Part shown: piece after piece, positions 46,316 through 58,799 of the stretch
How the letters are laid out: every line of letters starts with the position of its first letter
How positions within the stretch are numbered: the stretch's first letter is position 1
Assembly (NCBI RefSeq): GCF_002288925.2
Contig: NW_022098076.1
Span: 91,109,933 to 91,173,932, forward strand
DNA from: Delphinapterus leucas
Taxonomy: Eukaryota; Chordata; Mammalia; Artiodactyla; Monodontidae
Direction: 5' to 3'
Length of the DNA: 64,000 bases
The notes under the pieces: model-generated
The model's database searches: none
The model's input: only the letters and a program-made list of their open reading frames with translations
What the model was told of the DNA's origin: nothing
Position numbers and translations under genes: made by a program

Positions 46316-48169
46316 TGACCTCTCCGCATTGCTCAGGGAGTTCATTAACTGTTAACTAGTCTACCCCACCCAGCCTGGAGCTCACGACACTGAGTTGCCC
46401 GGATGAGCAGCTAGACAGGCCCCCAGTGCCTGACTTCAGCATGGCTGGGGGAGGGACAAATACACTCCATTTTCCTTTATTTATGTCGATCACTCGTTCC
46501 CACCTACAGCTCCCGCTGGATTCACTGGGAGCTTGTAAAGACTACAGTGCTGACCTCATCCCCAAAGTTTCCGATTTCATGGTTGGCAGTGGGTCACAGG
46601 CATCACCCACGGTTCACAGCTAATACAGTGTGTCAGCGAGAGCCAGGTTGGGGTCCGGTAGCCCTCGTGGGCGTACCGTGTTGGGTAGATTTCAGACGGT
46701 GCCAGAAAGGGAAAACCACAAAATGGCAGTGGTGGTTCCAACAAGACAGAAGTTTAGACTCGAGTTCCGTTATGGATCATGTAAAATTTGGGAGTCCTGC
46801 CGCGGAGGGTCGAGTCTTTGGGGACCCATGTCCTCTGAGCCCAGCACTTGACCGCCACTAGGTGAGACCCTCCTTTGTACGGCCCCAGGCGGCGTCTGCA
46901 TGCAGACTGGAGAAGAGAGGCAGAGGCAATAAAGGGCACTGGCCCGGAAGGTTTCCATTTCATTCCCCAGCCAGAACCCCATCACGTGGCCACGTCCAAC
47001 TGCAAGGGAGGCCAGGTGTGCAGTCTCCACTCTGGAAGGCGTTGTCCCAGCAGAGCACATGTGCTCGAAGGGCAGACACCGGGCGGCAGTTCCAGTCTCC
47101 CTCACAGAGATGTCCTTCCCCCGGACTCAGGCAGGTTATCTGACACCACCAGGCTCTGAGCGAGCCACATCCCAGAGCCCAGGTCCGGAGCAGAACAAGG
47201 CCCATCTGTCCCTCATTCATTCAGTGAAACACAGAGGCGTCATGGCATGCCAAGAAGGAAAACCCTAGACCCTTCCTTGCTCCCACCTACCCCGACCCCA
47301 TCACCCGTCCCCCCGACTTTCCTCCCCTGCATGACAGCTATGCATGCACGTGAAGTCTTCCTCATCGAACCCCCAGCTCTGCTGAAAGCAGCAGCCGTGC
47401 CCTCCCCCCAATCTCCCGCTCTGCCCAGCAGCCCCAGGCATTGGTCCTTGGCATCCTAAGGGGGCGAGGGGGGGCGGGCTCCTTGGCTTACAGATTTATT
47501 CCCTGCTGAGCCCCATGGAGCTGGCTCCTGGCATGTGGCCTTGGCTGGCACCCTCAGAAGACCTGGGCCTGTCTAGCCCACATGTCTGCCCTGGGCTTCC
47601 AGAGTTGACAGGGACAGCCATGCAGGAATGCAGATGTCAGGCCTGGGCCCCCTGGTGACAGAGGCATACTAGTTCAGCCCTGAGGTTGGGGCCTCTGCCC
47701 ACCACTCCAGCCACCCTTTCAGCTCAGTCCAAACAAAAAGCCCCGAGAGGCACTGTCTGCCCCTACAGAGGGGGCACTGGGGATGCCCGCCCTCCTGTGC
47801 CTGGTCTCCTGGTCAAAGGCCTCAGTAGAGGCCAGCCTGGAACAGGTTCTGATGGACTCATGAGTCTGGCAAACAGTCGTGCCGGCCACTCTGAGTCAGG
47901 ACGCGGAATCCAGAGATGGGGATGGATTCCACATAGCTGTTGGCAGCCCCTGAGATCCCTCCTGCTCCAAGATGCCGAGTGTCCACGTCTTCCTCCATCT
48001 CAGTTGCACCAGGTGGTTGTCTTTGCTGAATGCGTTTGCAAGTCTGTAGCTCTGGGCAAGAGGGAAGGTACCCAGTGCTCAAGGAAGGGCACTGATTGGT
48101 TTATTATTAGGCATTAATACCAAAAGAGGGTTAGTTCTCAACCACTCAGCAGGTGTCTGCAATGCAAGA
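46316..48169. other. Intergenic stretch, mostly unassigned
   Basis: 46520-46610 has a MER5-like pattern ('tcactgggagcttgtaaaga' then 'cccaaagtttccgatttcat'), at moderate confidence only. The remainder shows no gene or repeat I can name. Confidence 0.45.
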
Positions 48170-48560
48170 GCAGGCAGGGCTGGGCCAGGCTGCCCAAGGT
48201 CCTCTGAGGGAGGCTTAGGAAATGTGTGCTTGCAGAGAACAACATTGTTCCAGGAGAGGCCTGCAAACCCCTGGAATGTCCAGCAGTGGGGAGCTGGTTA
48301 AAGAGACTGTGGAGCAGCTGACCACAAGATCCAGACCCTTCCATATGTTCTGATTATGGAAAACTGGCCACAATACATTAAGTGAAAAAACACAAGGTGC
48401 AGAGCAATGGGATTCTACATACGATTCCATACTGTTTATCCACGTATATATACTGATGCACACATAAAAACAATTTCTGGAAGGGAACACAAAAAACTGG
48501 GACCCCTGTTGGGCATAGGGAAGTGCATCACCATTCCCCGCCCTTAAGGATCAGAGAACC
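48170..48560 (+). mobile_element. Old L1 3' fragment (L1M class)
   Basis: Contains 'atgtccagcagtggggagct', 'acattaagtgaaaaaacaca' and 'tctggaagggaacacaaaaa', decayed L1 sense sequence. Confidence 0.65.
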
Positions 48561-49364
48561 TGTTGGATTTCCTCTCCCTGAGCAGTAATGAGCTGGAAGC
48601 AGCTTTTCCCAGCTCCGGAGAGCTGACTGTGAGCCTCCCTTCCCAGCTCCATGCTCAGTGACATCCCATAGGTAGCTTGAAACTGGCCGTGGTTGGAGTG
48701 TTTACACCAAGGAAATTGGCAAACACTATACAGCAGAGGTTTTTTTTCCCCCGACTGTTAAGCATTTACCGCACACCTGAAAGAAAGCGTCTGCTCTGTG
48801 ATCACATACGCATGGAAAATGGTGAATAAGGGACCCTGCACCACTCTGGAGCCTAGGCCTCCCATGGGCAGAGTGAAGGCTTCCAGGAGAGGTTGAGTAA
48901 GGAGACTGAATTTAACAAATTAATTTTCATGTGATGCACCCTTTGTTACTGCTATTCTCAGGGACACACCAGGGGAAATATACCTTCTTGAGTTACCAAC
49001 TTTAATGATATATTTAGTCACATTTTTTATCATGAACAATGATGGTGGATTCAGCTGCTAATGTGTTTGCCCAGGACACTTCTGAATCTGAGGGGCGAGA
49101 AAGAGGAGCTGGTTGTCAAGGAAAAGTAGAGCCAGAAAAACCTGGCCTGTCTGACAGCATTGAAACCCGCACTATGATTATTTTTTGTAAATGTTTCTTT
49201 TCCAAGTAGGCCTCCCTCCACAGGGCGCAAGGAGCTTGCTGTCCCTTCTAAGGCCATGATCTCAAGTGCAGTCCTTGCCCCAGGGGAGTGCAGCCATGAA
49301 GGGGAGTGGGTGCTGGCATGGGATAAGCATTCCCCTCACTGGGAGCTTTGTAATTGTCCTCCTA
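48561..49364. other. Intergenic stretch, nothing recognised
   Basis: No named element or exon. Confidence 0.5.
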
Positions 49365-49500
49365 GAGAGAGGCATCAGTGTCTCCCTCTTACAGAAGAGC
49401 AGAATGGGTCCCAGAGAGATGGGGAACCTGCCAGAGGCCATACAACTGTGTGAAAAGGCAAAGCTGGAGTTTGTCCCAAGGCCTGAGCACCCTTGAAATG
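49365..49500 (-). mobile_element. MIR SINE, antisense
   Basis: The antisense MIR order is 'tccctcttacagaagagcag', 'tgggtcccagagagatgggg', 'gccagaggccatacaactgt' and 'aaagctggagtttgtcccaa'. Confidence 0.75.
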
Positions 49501-49589
49501 TGATCGACTACAGCCCAAAGTGAGTAATCTAAGCTCTGCTTTTGGGGGTGTGCACAGGCACACATGCTAAATTGGAACCTGACACAGAG

Positions 49590-51235
49590 ATAGAGAAAAA
49601 AACAAAGGGAAGCATTTCCATTAAAATCAGGGAGAAATGGAATATGCGCATCATCGCCACTACTATTCATTATTATATTGGAGTGGAGGATGGAGCCAGC
49701 ACAATAAGGCAAGAAAAAAAGTGTGTATAAGTATTGAAAAGGAGAGACAAAACCCACATAAAAAGTCAATTGCATTCTAATACCATCACCATTAACAAAC
49801 AAGCAATTTTTCACGTAAAAAGAAAAAGAGGTTCCCATTTATAATAGCAACTAATATTTTCAAATAGCTAGAAATAAACCTATATAAGGTATACATGAAG
49901 CCTATATGAAGAAAATTCTAAATCTTTACAGAAGAACAGCAGAAGCAGGTCATGATCCTACATGATAAGACTCAATACTGTAAAGATGTTACCCCTTTAT
50001 CCTATAAATTTAGTGCATTTGCCATCTAAATTCCAAATGAATTTTTCAAAATAACTTGGAGAGATGATTCTGAAATTCTTTTGGAAAAGAAAATGTGACA
50101 CACTGGCTAAGAAAAAATTGAAAATGAAGCACAGTGAGGAAGAACTTACCATAAAAGATATCAAAATAACTACAGAAATTAAAGTGATACAGTGTTGGAG
50201 CAGAAAGTAACGAATAGATCAGAGTTGTAGCTAAGTTCTAGAAAATGGATTATAGATATATGGGAATTTAGAATATGATAAAAGTAGCACTTCACATCAA
50301 TGGAAAAAGTCTATTTAATAAACAGGGGAGACAACAGGCCATATATTTGGGGGCAAGTATACTTTGACTCTTACCCCACCATATGCAAGAATAAATTCCA
50401 AATAGATTAAAGCAAGATGTAGGGACTTCCCTGGTGGTCCAGTTGTAAAGAATCCACCTTCCAATGCAGGGGACGTGGGTTCAATCCCTGGTTGGGGAAC
50501 TAAGATCCCACATGCTGCAGGGCAACTAAGCCTCTGTGCCACAACTACTGAGCCCACACGCCACAACGAGAGAGAGAAAAACCCACATGCCACAACTAGA
50601 GAGAAGCCCACATGCTGCCACAAGTAGAGAGAAGCCCGTGCTGCAACCAAGAGCCTGCGTGCCGCAACTAAGACACAACGCAGCCAAATAAAATAAAATA
50701 AAATAAAAATAAATTAAGCAAAATGTAAAAACAAAACTACTAGAAAAATATGGAATCGTTTTATAATCTTGGGCTAGAAAAAGTTTGCCTCATTAAGATA
50801 AAAAACCCAAAGTTTAAAAAAATGGACAGATTTGACTACATAAGAATGTGACACCATTATATAATAAAATGCACTGTTTTTCTTTTCTTAGAAGTACCCC
50901 CCAACCCCCAGCAGGTTAATCACCAAGAGGAATTAAGAGAATAGGAAAAAATACTCTGACAAAACTAGACAGGAGGACAGTCTATAAGAGTGTTCGCCTG
51001 AAGCCTTCAAAAAGTCAATGTCATAAAAAGAGTGAATTATTCTAGAATAAGAGAGACTAAAATTAATAATAATCAAATGCAATTTATGGATCTTGACTGG
51101 ATGTTGGTCTTTTAAAAAGCTATCAAATATGAACAATTGAGGAAATCCAAATATGAACTGCATATTGGACGCTGTTTTCCATATGTTTGAAAATTTTCAA
51201 AATAAAAATTGAAAATTTTTAATTGGTTAAGCCCC
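49590..51235 (+). mobile_element. Old L1 ORF2/3' region, interrupted by a SINE
   Basis: Decayed sense L1 ORF2: 'aatagcaactaatattttca', 'gatgttacccctttatccta', 'ttggaaaagaaaatgtgaca', 'aataaattccaaatagatta'. It resumes after the SINE with 'gaaaaatatggaatcgtttt' and the 'aaaagtcaatgtcataaaa' 3' UTR motif. No intact reading frame remains. Confidence 0.8.
50422..50712 (+). mobile_element. CHR-family SINE, long form, inside L1
   Basis: The head 'gggacttccctggtggtcca' is followed by the extended CHR body with repeated 'cacatgc(t/c)gc(c)acaa' phrases and an (AAAT)n tail. Target-site duplication ATTAA(A)GCAA(G/A)ATGTA at 50406 and 50713. Confidence 0.93.
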
Positions 51236-51369
51236 TTTCCTATTACTTTTTTTTACTGATTAATCTGTTTCTTTTTCACTCATAACAGTTTTTTTTTTTA
51301 TTGTTCTTTATACAAATTCCTTGCAAAGATTTTCTTCTAGTTTGTGACTTTTTAAAAATGCTCTCATTT

Positions 51370-51588
51370 GGGCTTCCCTGGTGGTGCAGTGGTTGAGAGT
51401 CCGCCTGCCGATGCAGGGGACGAGGGTTCGTGCCCCGGTCCGGGAAGATCCCACATGCCGCGGAGCGGCTGGGCCCGTGAGCCATGGCCGCTGAGCCTGC
51501 GCATCTGGAGCCTGTTGCTCCGCAACGGGAGAGGGCACAACAGTGAGAGGCCCGCGTACCGCAAAAAAAAAAAAAAAAAAAAAAAAAA
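51370..51588 (+). mobile_element. CHR-family SINE, near consensus (young)
   Basis: This copy keeps most CpGs of the family ('cggtccgggaagatccc', 'gccgcggagcggctgggccc') and has a 24-A tail, which points to a recent insertion. Target-site duplication GCTCT(C/A)ATTT at 51360 and 51589. Confidence 0.97.
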
Positions 51589-51997
51589 GCTCTAATTTGA
51601 TGAACAGTGCATTTTGCAACTTGTTGAAGAAATCCTTTGCCTTAGAAAGAATACTCAAATATTTGCTTCTAAGAATTTAAAAATTTTGTCTTTTACATCA
51701 ACATCTTTAATCTATTTATAATTAACTTGTGTGTGTGTATGTGTAATGTGAGAGAAACATCCAGTTTCTTTTTTTACTGGAGATCATTAATTGCTTCAGC
51801 ACTATTTACTGAAAGCTCTGTGATATATATGCATGGGGTATATGTACTAGGCTTTCAATTCTGTTTCACTGTTCAATTTATCTATTCCCATGGCAACACT
51901 ATACTTCCCTAATAACCGGAACCTTAAAAGGCTTGATATCTTGTAGGATATGTCCTCTCGCCATATCTCCTTCTTCATGTATGTCATCATTATTCTT

Positions 51998-52287
51998 TTT
52001 TTTTAATTTTTATTTATTTATTTATGGCTGTGTTGGGTCTTCGTTTCTGTGTGTGGACTTTCTCTAGTTGTGGCAAGCGGGGGCCACTCTTCATCGCGGT
52101 GCGCGGGGCTCTCACTATCGCGGCCTCTATTGTTGTGGAGCACAGGCTCCAGACGTGCAGGCTCAGTAATTGTGGCTCACGGGCCCAGTTGCTCCGCGGC
52201 ATGTGGGATCTTCCCAGACCGGGGCTTAAACCCGTGTCCCCTGCATTGGCAGGCAGATTCTCAACCACTGCACCACCAGGGAAGCCC
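51998..52287 (-). mobile_element. CHR-family SINE, antisense
   Basis: The reverse complement of the CHR SINE ends 'caccaccagggaagcccc'. A perfect 13-bp target-site duplication CATCATTATTCTT lies at 51985 and 52288. Confidence 0.97.
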
Positions 52288-52356
52288 CATCATTATTCTT
52301 AACTCAAGCTCTTCAAAAGCCCTCCTGGTTTTTTATTAGAATCACATTGAAACTTC

Positions 52357-52640
52357 TTGTTTTTAAATTGAAGTACAGTTGATTTACAATGTTATGTTAG
52401 TTTATGGTTTACAGCAAAGTGATTCAAATATATATATATATTCTTTATGTGTATATATTTTTCATATTCTTTTCCATTATGGTTTACAAAAAGATATTGA
52501 ATATAATTCCCTATGCTATACTGTAGGACCTTGTCGGTTATCGGCTTTATATATAGTAGTTTGTATCTGCTAATCCCAAACTCCTAATCTATCCCTCCCC
52601 CACCCCCTTTCCCCTTTGATAACCATAAGTTTGTTTTATA
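52357..52640 (-). mobile_element. L1 3' end, antisense
   Basis: Cetartiodactyl L1 3' UTR in reverse ('gatttacaatgttatgttag', 'ccctatgctatactgtagga', 'tccctcccccacccccttt'). A possible imperfect target duplication around 'acattgaaacttct'/'acactgaatcttct' supports a separate insertion. Confidence 0.9.
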
Positions 52641-53104
52641 TACACTGAATCTTCTAACCCAATTTGGGAATAACTGACATATTTATGACATTGAATCTTT
52701 TCATCCATAGCCGTGGTTTCTCTCTCTGTTTATTCTGATGTTCTTTAATGTCTCTCAAGAAAATGTTATAATTTTTCCTGAGTACCTTATATTTTGTTTT
52801 TTTTAAATGTGTCTCTCATAAATTTGATTTTAGTTTCCCCCTCTCATCCTTATGGCTTTTATTTGTTTTTCTCATTTCACTGCTTTGGTTAGGACCACTA
52901 GTTACAATGCTGAATAAAAGTAGTAATAATGGTTTTCCTATTTGTTTTTTATAATGAAGGTTATTGCTTATTGTTTAACAAGTTTAAAATAGGCTGAGAG
53001 AAAATTTTACCCTACTTCCTGAGCAAGGATCCCTTGTTTCTCTTGTTTGCTACCCCTCTGCAGCCCCTCAAAGACTATCTGGCTCGTGGTTTCCTTTTCT
53101 TTTG

Positions 53105-53562
53105 TTATTAATTGAAGTCTAGTTGATTTACAATGTTGTGTTAGTTTCAGGTGTACAGCAAAGTGATTCAGTTATACATATATATCTATTCTTTTCCCCA
53201 CTCTTTTCCATTATAGGTTATTACAAAATATTGGGTATAGTTCCCTGTGCCATAGAGTAGGTCCTTGATGTTTATCTATTTTATATATAGTGGTGTGTAT
53301 CTGTTAATCCCAGCCTCCTAATTTATCCCTCCCCCTGCTTTCCCCTTTGGTAACCATAAGTTTGTTTTCTATGTCTGTGGGCCTATTTCTGATTCATAGA
53401 TAAGTTCATTTGTATCACCTTTTTAGATTCCACATGTAAGTGATATCATATGGTATTTGTCTTTCTCTGACTTTCTTCACTTAGTATGATCATCTCTAGG
53501 TCCATCCATGTTGCTGCAAATGGCATTATTTCATTCTTTTTAATGGCTGAGTAGTATTCCAT

Positions 53563-53599
<37 letters not shown>

Positions 53600-54378
53600 A
53601 TGTATACATAAAACATCTTCTTTACCATTCATCTGTTGATGGACATTTAGGTTGTTTCCATGTCTTGGCTATTGTAAATAGTGCCGCTATGAACACTGGG
53701 GTGCATGTATCTTTTTTTTAGTATTTATTTATTATTTATTTTGCCTGTGCCAGGTCTTAGTTGTGGCATTCAAACTCTTAGTTGAGGCATGCATGTGGGA
53801 TCTAGCTCCCCGATCAGGAATCAAACCCAGGGCCCCTGCATTGGGAGCACAGAGGCTTACCCACTGGACCACCAGGGAAGTCCCCGCATGTATCTCTTTG
53901 AATTAGTTTTCTCCAAATATATGCCAAGGAGTGGGATGCCTGGATCATATGGCAACTCTATTTTTAGTTTTTTAAGAAACTTCCATACTGTTTTCCATAG
54001 CGGCTCCACCAATTTACATTCCTACCAAAAGTGTAGGAGGGTCCCCTTTTCTCCACACCCTCTCTAGCATTTATTATTTGTAGACTTTTTGATGATGGCC
54101 ATTCTGACCGGAGTGAGGTGATACCTCATTGTACATTTGATTTGCATTTCTCCAATAATTAGTGATGTTGAGCATTTTTTCACGTGCCTGTTGGCTGTCT
54201 GTATGTCTTCTTTGGAGACGTGTCTTTTTAGATCTTCTGCATTTGTTTTTGATTCAGTTGTCTGGGGGTTTTTTTACATTCAGCTATATGAGCTGCTTTT
54301 GGAAATTAACCCCTTGTTGGTTACATTGCTTGCAAATATTTTCTCCCATTCTGTAGGTTGTCTTTTCATTTTGGAATC
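53105..54378 (-). mobile_element. 5'-truncated L1, antisense, with SINE insertion
   Basis: This is a long copy of the young L1 3' UTR and ORF2 end in reverse, with the usual landmarks 'cattatttcattctttttaa', 'tggctgagtagtattccata', 'ttgatggacatttaggttgt' and 'tctagcatttattatttg'. It has an internal (TG)n at 53564-53598. The reading frame is broken by the SINE and by truncation. Confidence 0.93.
53713..53885 (-). mobile_element. CHR-family SINE (CHR-1-like), antisense, inside L1
   Basis: The reverse complement has 'gatctagctccccgatcagg' and the end 'ccaccagggaagtcccc'. A 10-bp target-site duplication GCATGTATCT lies at 53703 and 53886. Confidence 0.96.
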
Positions 54379-54669
54379 ATGGCGCCTTTTCAATCACTAT
54401 TTATTGAATGGATGCTCTTCCTCAAGCCATGGATGAGTGTCCACCTCCCTGAACCATATCACTGTCCGGTTTTACAAATTTTTTAATATTATAAATTCTT
54501 ATATTATTTTTATATTATAAACTTTGCTAATTTGAAGAATTACCTTGGTACTTTATTTTGGTTTTAATTTGTATCTCTTTGAACAGTTTTATATGTTTAT
54601 TAACAATTAAAGAAAAATGTATTAGCAGTTTTATATATTTATTAGCAATTAAAGAAAAAAGTATGCACT

Positions 54670-55147
54670 CCTGTACTCTGACACCTTCAGTGGCTTCCTG
54701 TATCAGTTAAAATAAAATCCAAGTTCTTCCCAGAGCCTCCAAAGCTTTGCATGGTCAAGTGCCTGGCTGCCTCTGTGGCCCCATCATCCCATCACTCTCC
54801 CCCTTGCCAGTTTGCTCCAGTAACATTAGTCTCATTGCTGTCCCTCTGCCTGGGATGCTCTGCCCCCAGACCTGTGCATTTCTTGCCCCTTTACTTCTTC
54901 CGGGGAGCTACCCAGCTCTCACCTTAGCAGCAAGCTTGTCCCCAACCCTCCATCTAAAACAGCACCTCCCACTCCCCGTGTCCTTACTCTGCTTATTCTC
55001 CTTCCTATCACTTACCTGTCTTCATAACACCTGGCATTATTGGTTTGTATCATGCCCGTCTCACCGCATAAATGGGAAGCTCCTTCTCAAGCCCAGAACA
55101 GTGTCTGGCAAGTAATAAGTGCCCCATAAATGTTTGTGGAATCAATG
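54670..55147 (+). mobile_element. LINE-2 (L2) 3' end
   Basis: Clear sense L2: 'tctgcctgggatgctctgcc', 'ccatctaaaacagcacctcc', 'tgtcttcataacacctggca', 'cccagaacagtgtctggcaa' and the terminal 'ataaatgtttgtggaatcaa'. Confidence 0.95.
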
Positions 55148-55667
55148 AGTTTGCTTTTCACTTTCCATGAATTGTCCATCTATGCGCTTTCTCAGTTTCC
55201 TTTCCCTTTTATTCTAGTTCTTTATATGGAAATGTATTAATCCATCTTGTCATGTTTCTGACAAGTGTTTTTCCCAGTTGTTCCTTGTATTTTTAATTGT
55301 TTTATGATCTTTTGAATGAACAAGAGCTCCAGTTTTTTTTATGTAGACAGCTTTGCTATTCTCTCCTTGTGTCCTCTCCACTCGGCAGATAATTATTCAG
55401 CTAATCCTCTTTTCTAGGTTTTAGAGGTTTCCTTTTATGCATTGAACTCCTTAATCCATCTGTAATTGATCTGCGGTAAAGGTGGCAGGTGAAGATCTGT
55501 TGTCTCTTCCCCTAATTAGCCAGTTTTTCCAAATACCATGTATGCAACTATTCTTCCTTTTCCACAAATTTGTGGAGCTTTCTTTATCATAGATTATATT
55601 TTCATATATTCTAGAGTCTAATTCTGAGTAATCTGTCAGTCACATCATATCATTTTATGAGCACTAT

Positions 55668-55965
55668 CCCTGCAGCCAGCCTGTCTGGGTATAAATCCTG
55701 GATCTACCAGTTGCTAGCTGTGTGACCTTGGGACAGTACTTAACCTCTCTGTGCCCTGGTTTTCTCATCTGCAAAACATGGATGGCAATAATACAAAATT
55801 GCCACTTTGTAGGTAAAAAAATGCTAGCAAGTACCAACAGTTTCGTATGGTAAAATGCAATACCTAGCTCTTAGGGCTGTCGTGAGGATTCAGCTAATTA
55901 ATGACTATAGGGCTCAGAAGAGGGCCCATCACCCACGGACATTAGGTGTGCGTTCTTATCAAAGA
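55668..55965 (+). mobile_element. MIR SINE
   Basis: 'gcctgtctgggtataaatcc', 'tgctagctgtgtgaccttgg', 'cttaacctctctgtgccctg' and 'gttttctcatctgcaaaaca' make this a well-preserved MIR. Confidence 0.93.
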
Positions 55966-56005
55966 AGTGCCCCTCATCATTACACTTCTCTTTAAAAGTT
56001 CCCCA

Positions 56006-56704
56006 GCTACAGAAGACCTAAATAGACATTTCTCCAAAGATGACACACGTGTGCCAAGAGGCACAGGAAAAGATGCTCAACATCTCTAATTATTAGAGAA
56101 ATGCAAACCAAGTCTACAATGAGGGGATTTCCCTGGGGCGCAGTGGTTAAGAATACGCCTGCCAATGCAGGGGGTGCAGGTTCGAGCCCTGGTCCAGGAA
56201 GACCCCACATGCCGCGGAGCAACTAAGCACGTGCGCCACAACTACAGAGCCCACGTGTCACAACTACTGAAGCCCGCACACCTAGAGCCTGTGCTCCACA
56301 GCAAGAGAAGCCACCACAATGAGAAGCCCACGCACAGCAACAAGAGTAGACCCCGCTCACCACAACTAGAGAAAGCCCACACGCAGCAATGAAGACCCAG
56401 TGCAGCCGAAAATAAATAAATAAAGTGGAAACTCTTTTAAAAAAAATAAAATAAAAAGACTACAATGAGGTATCACCTCACTCCGGTCAGAATGGCTATC
56501 AGTATGGATGTTCCTTATAAAACTAAAAGTAGAGTTATCATGTGATCCAGCAATCCCACTCCTGGGCATATATCTGGAAAAGACGAAAACTCTAATTTGA
56601 AAAGATACATGTGCCCCAGTGCTCAATTCAGCACTATTTACAATAGCCAAGACATGAAAGCAACCTAAATGTCCATCAACAGATAAATGGATAAAGAAGA
56701 TGTG

Positions 56705-56745
<41 letters not shown>

Positions 56746-57216
56746 TGTAATGGAATATTAGCCGTAGAAAAGGAATGAAATCATGCCATTTGCAGTAACA
56801 TGGACAGACCTAGAGACTCTCATACTGAGTGAAGTAAGTCGGACAGAGAAAGACAAATATCATGTGTTATCACTTATATGTGGAACCTAAAAAATAACAC
56901 AAATGAATTTATTTACAAAACAGAAACAGACTCACAGACATAGAAAACAAACTTATGGTTACCAAAGAGGAAAGGGGGGGATAAATTAGGAGTATGGGAT
57001 TAACAGATACACTTTCCTCTATATAAAAACAAATAAACAACAAGGACCTACCGTATAGGACAGGGAACCATATTCAATATCTGGTAATAACCTAGAAAGG
57101 AAAAGGATCTGAAAAAATATATATAACTAAATCACTTTGCTGTACATCTGAAACTAACACAATATTGTAAATCCATTATACTTCAATAAATAAATGAATA
57201 AAATTACAAAAAAAAA
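56006..57216 (+). mobile_element. 5'-truncated L1 with SINE insertion
   Basis: The sense L1 ORF2 end and 3' UTR run 'cagaagacctaaatagacat', 'caatcccactcctgggcata', 'tagccaagacatgaaagca' and 'ctttgctgtacatctgaaac', ending in an A-rich tail. Flanking target copies contain TTCCCCAG (55999 and 57217). Between 'aatggctatc' and 'agtatggatg' a piece of ORF2 is missing. A (TG)n lies at 56703-56745. Confidence 0.93.
56124..56457 (+). mobile_element. CHR-family SINE, long form, inside L1
   Basis: The head is 'gggatttccctggggcgcag', followed by an extended body and an (AAAT)n plus A-rich tail. Target-site duplication (T/A)CTACAATGAG at 56113 and 56459. Confidence 0.95.
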
Positions 57217-57227
57217 TTCCCCAGTTA

Positions 57228-58799
57228 TGTCCATCTGTTCATCCATCTTCCAGATGTACTCTAGGATCGTTTGGTCAAATTTCAGACGAATCTTCTGGGA
57301 TTCTGATTGAGATTACCTTGATGTTAGCAGTTAATTTGGGGAGCATGGACGTCCTTACTACCCTTGTCCTCTCCCCCTGCCGCGCGCTGGTCTCCCATGG
57401 ACTCCAGTCCCCTCTGACATGTCTGAGCAGAGCTAAAGGGAGAAGAGGAGAGAAAGGGGGGAGCAGGAACTCTCTTAGTCTGGGCTGGAGGGACTGGAGG
57501 GGCTGGAGGGGCTGGAGGGGACATGAGCTCATATTACTAAATCATTATTTCAAGACCAAGGTGGACTTGCCAAGAAGTAATGTCACTGAGAACATTTCCT
57601 GAAAGTATCATCGAATTCCTCCAGCTGAAGCAATGGAAGCTCTGGAATGTTGGCAGGCTATAGGCTTAGTGGACTGAATTACTTGAAAATTGTGGTCTCC
57701 GGTCTCATCAGGGACTTGGCTACATATCTCCAAATGCGTCTATAAACGCTTCGATTTCTTTGGCAGTCCAGTGGCTGGGGCTGGATAGGAAGGGGGGAAG
57801 AACTATTACTATTATTTATCGTTATCATTCATTCATTTTGAGAAAGCATTCGAAAGGCCCAGGTGGAGGGTGAGGTCAGCAGAGCCCCCTCAGGAGCTCC
57901 AGGCTGCCAGTGTGGACCCCCGTGAAGGCCTTCGTGCCCCCTGAGACACACTGGAGGCCATTTCGGTCCTGAGCCCAAGGGATGGGATGTTGAACCATGT
58001 AAGTGCTGGGCAACCTCTGCAGAAGGGAAGTGCCCTGGGAAGGGAGAACTCCCACAGGGTGGAACTGCCCATGTTCATTGTCAGCTCTCAGCCAGGGTGC
58101 CCGGAGTGCTGAGATCCCATGCAGCTGCGCCAGCTGTGGTTGGCTGTGACTACTGAGCTCGAATGGGCAGGATCGCTCCCACACCTTCAGAAGCAGGACG
58201 AGGCTTAGAGGGGAGCAGGAAACCTAGAGCCCGGGGAGCGTCTGAACGGAGGAGCCAGGTGAGCCCTCCGGGCGCTGAGCTGTAGGCAGTTGGTCATACA
58301 AACACTGCTGTGTTGACTGTGTTGACTGGTGGCCCTGGGTGCCCGGAGCAGCCCCACTGTGGTCACTGGGGTGCGGGGAGAGGCCCTGGTAAATGCCTGT
58401 TCATCCGGTAGCCTCCCCGTAGGAGCCTCTGCCCTGTGCGCCTTTCTTGCCCAAACTGGCTGGGGACGAGGGTCTTGCCATGAGCTTCAGGGCACACTGG
58501 TCTCCCCACATTGGAACAAGCTGTCTTCCCCTTTGGCACCGAGTGCCCAAAGGTGTGCGTTTCACCCAGGTGCCCATCGGGTCCCCATGCCTAGCAGAAG
58601 TGCTCTCAGCTGGGGACAGCTGCATTCTCCTTGAGGGCACTTTTTGTTGTCATTTAACTGGGTCATATCTCTGACATTCGTGGGACAGTCCCCTACCAAA
58701 GAGTTGTCCTGCCAGCGATGCCAAAAACACCAAGTAGAGACGCCCTGCCTATAGGTGGCGCTGTAAGGAGACGGCAGCCTCCAGAGATGAGGCAGGAAG
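57228..58799. other. Intergenic stretch, unique-looking
   Basis: No transposon is recognised from here on apart from simple repeats. A 9-bp minisatellite lies at 57482-57520. Open frames up to about 100 codons lack support. Confidence 0.5.
57482..57520. repeat. 9-bp minisatellite CTGGAGGGG x4
   Basis: Four to five tandem copies of CTGGAGGG(A/G/G) form a G-rich strand with quadruplex potential. Confidence 0.93.

Larger units (their letters stand above)
51599..53100 (-). mobile_element. Old L1, antisense, with two later insertions
   Basis: The antisense L1 ORF2 end is 'actttttttactggagatca', 'ttcaattctgtttcactgtt', 'gaccactagttacaatgctg' and 'gttttcctatttgttttt'. It is split by the SINE at 51998 and the L1 3' end at 52357. 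Confidence 0.75.

Noticed and set aside
51370..51450. tRNA gene-like boxes
   Set aside because: They belong to tRNA-derived CHR SINE heads, which are repeated many times in the window and lack a cloverleaf.
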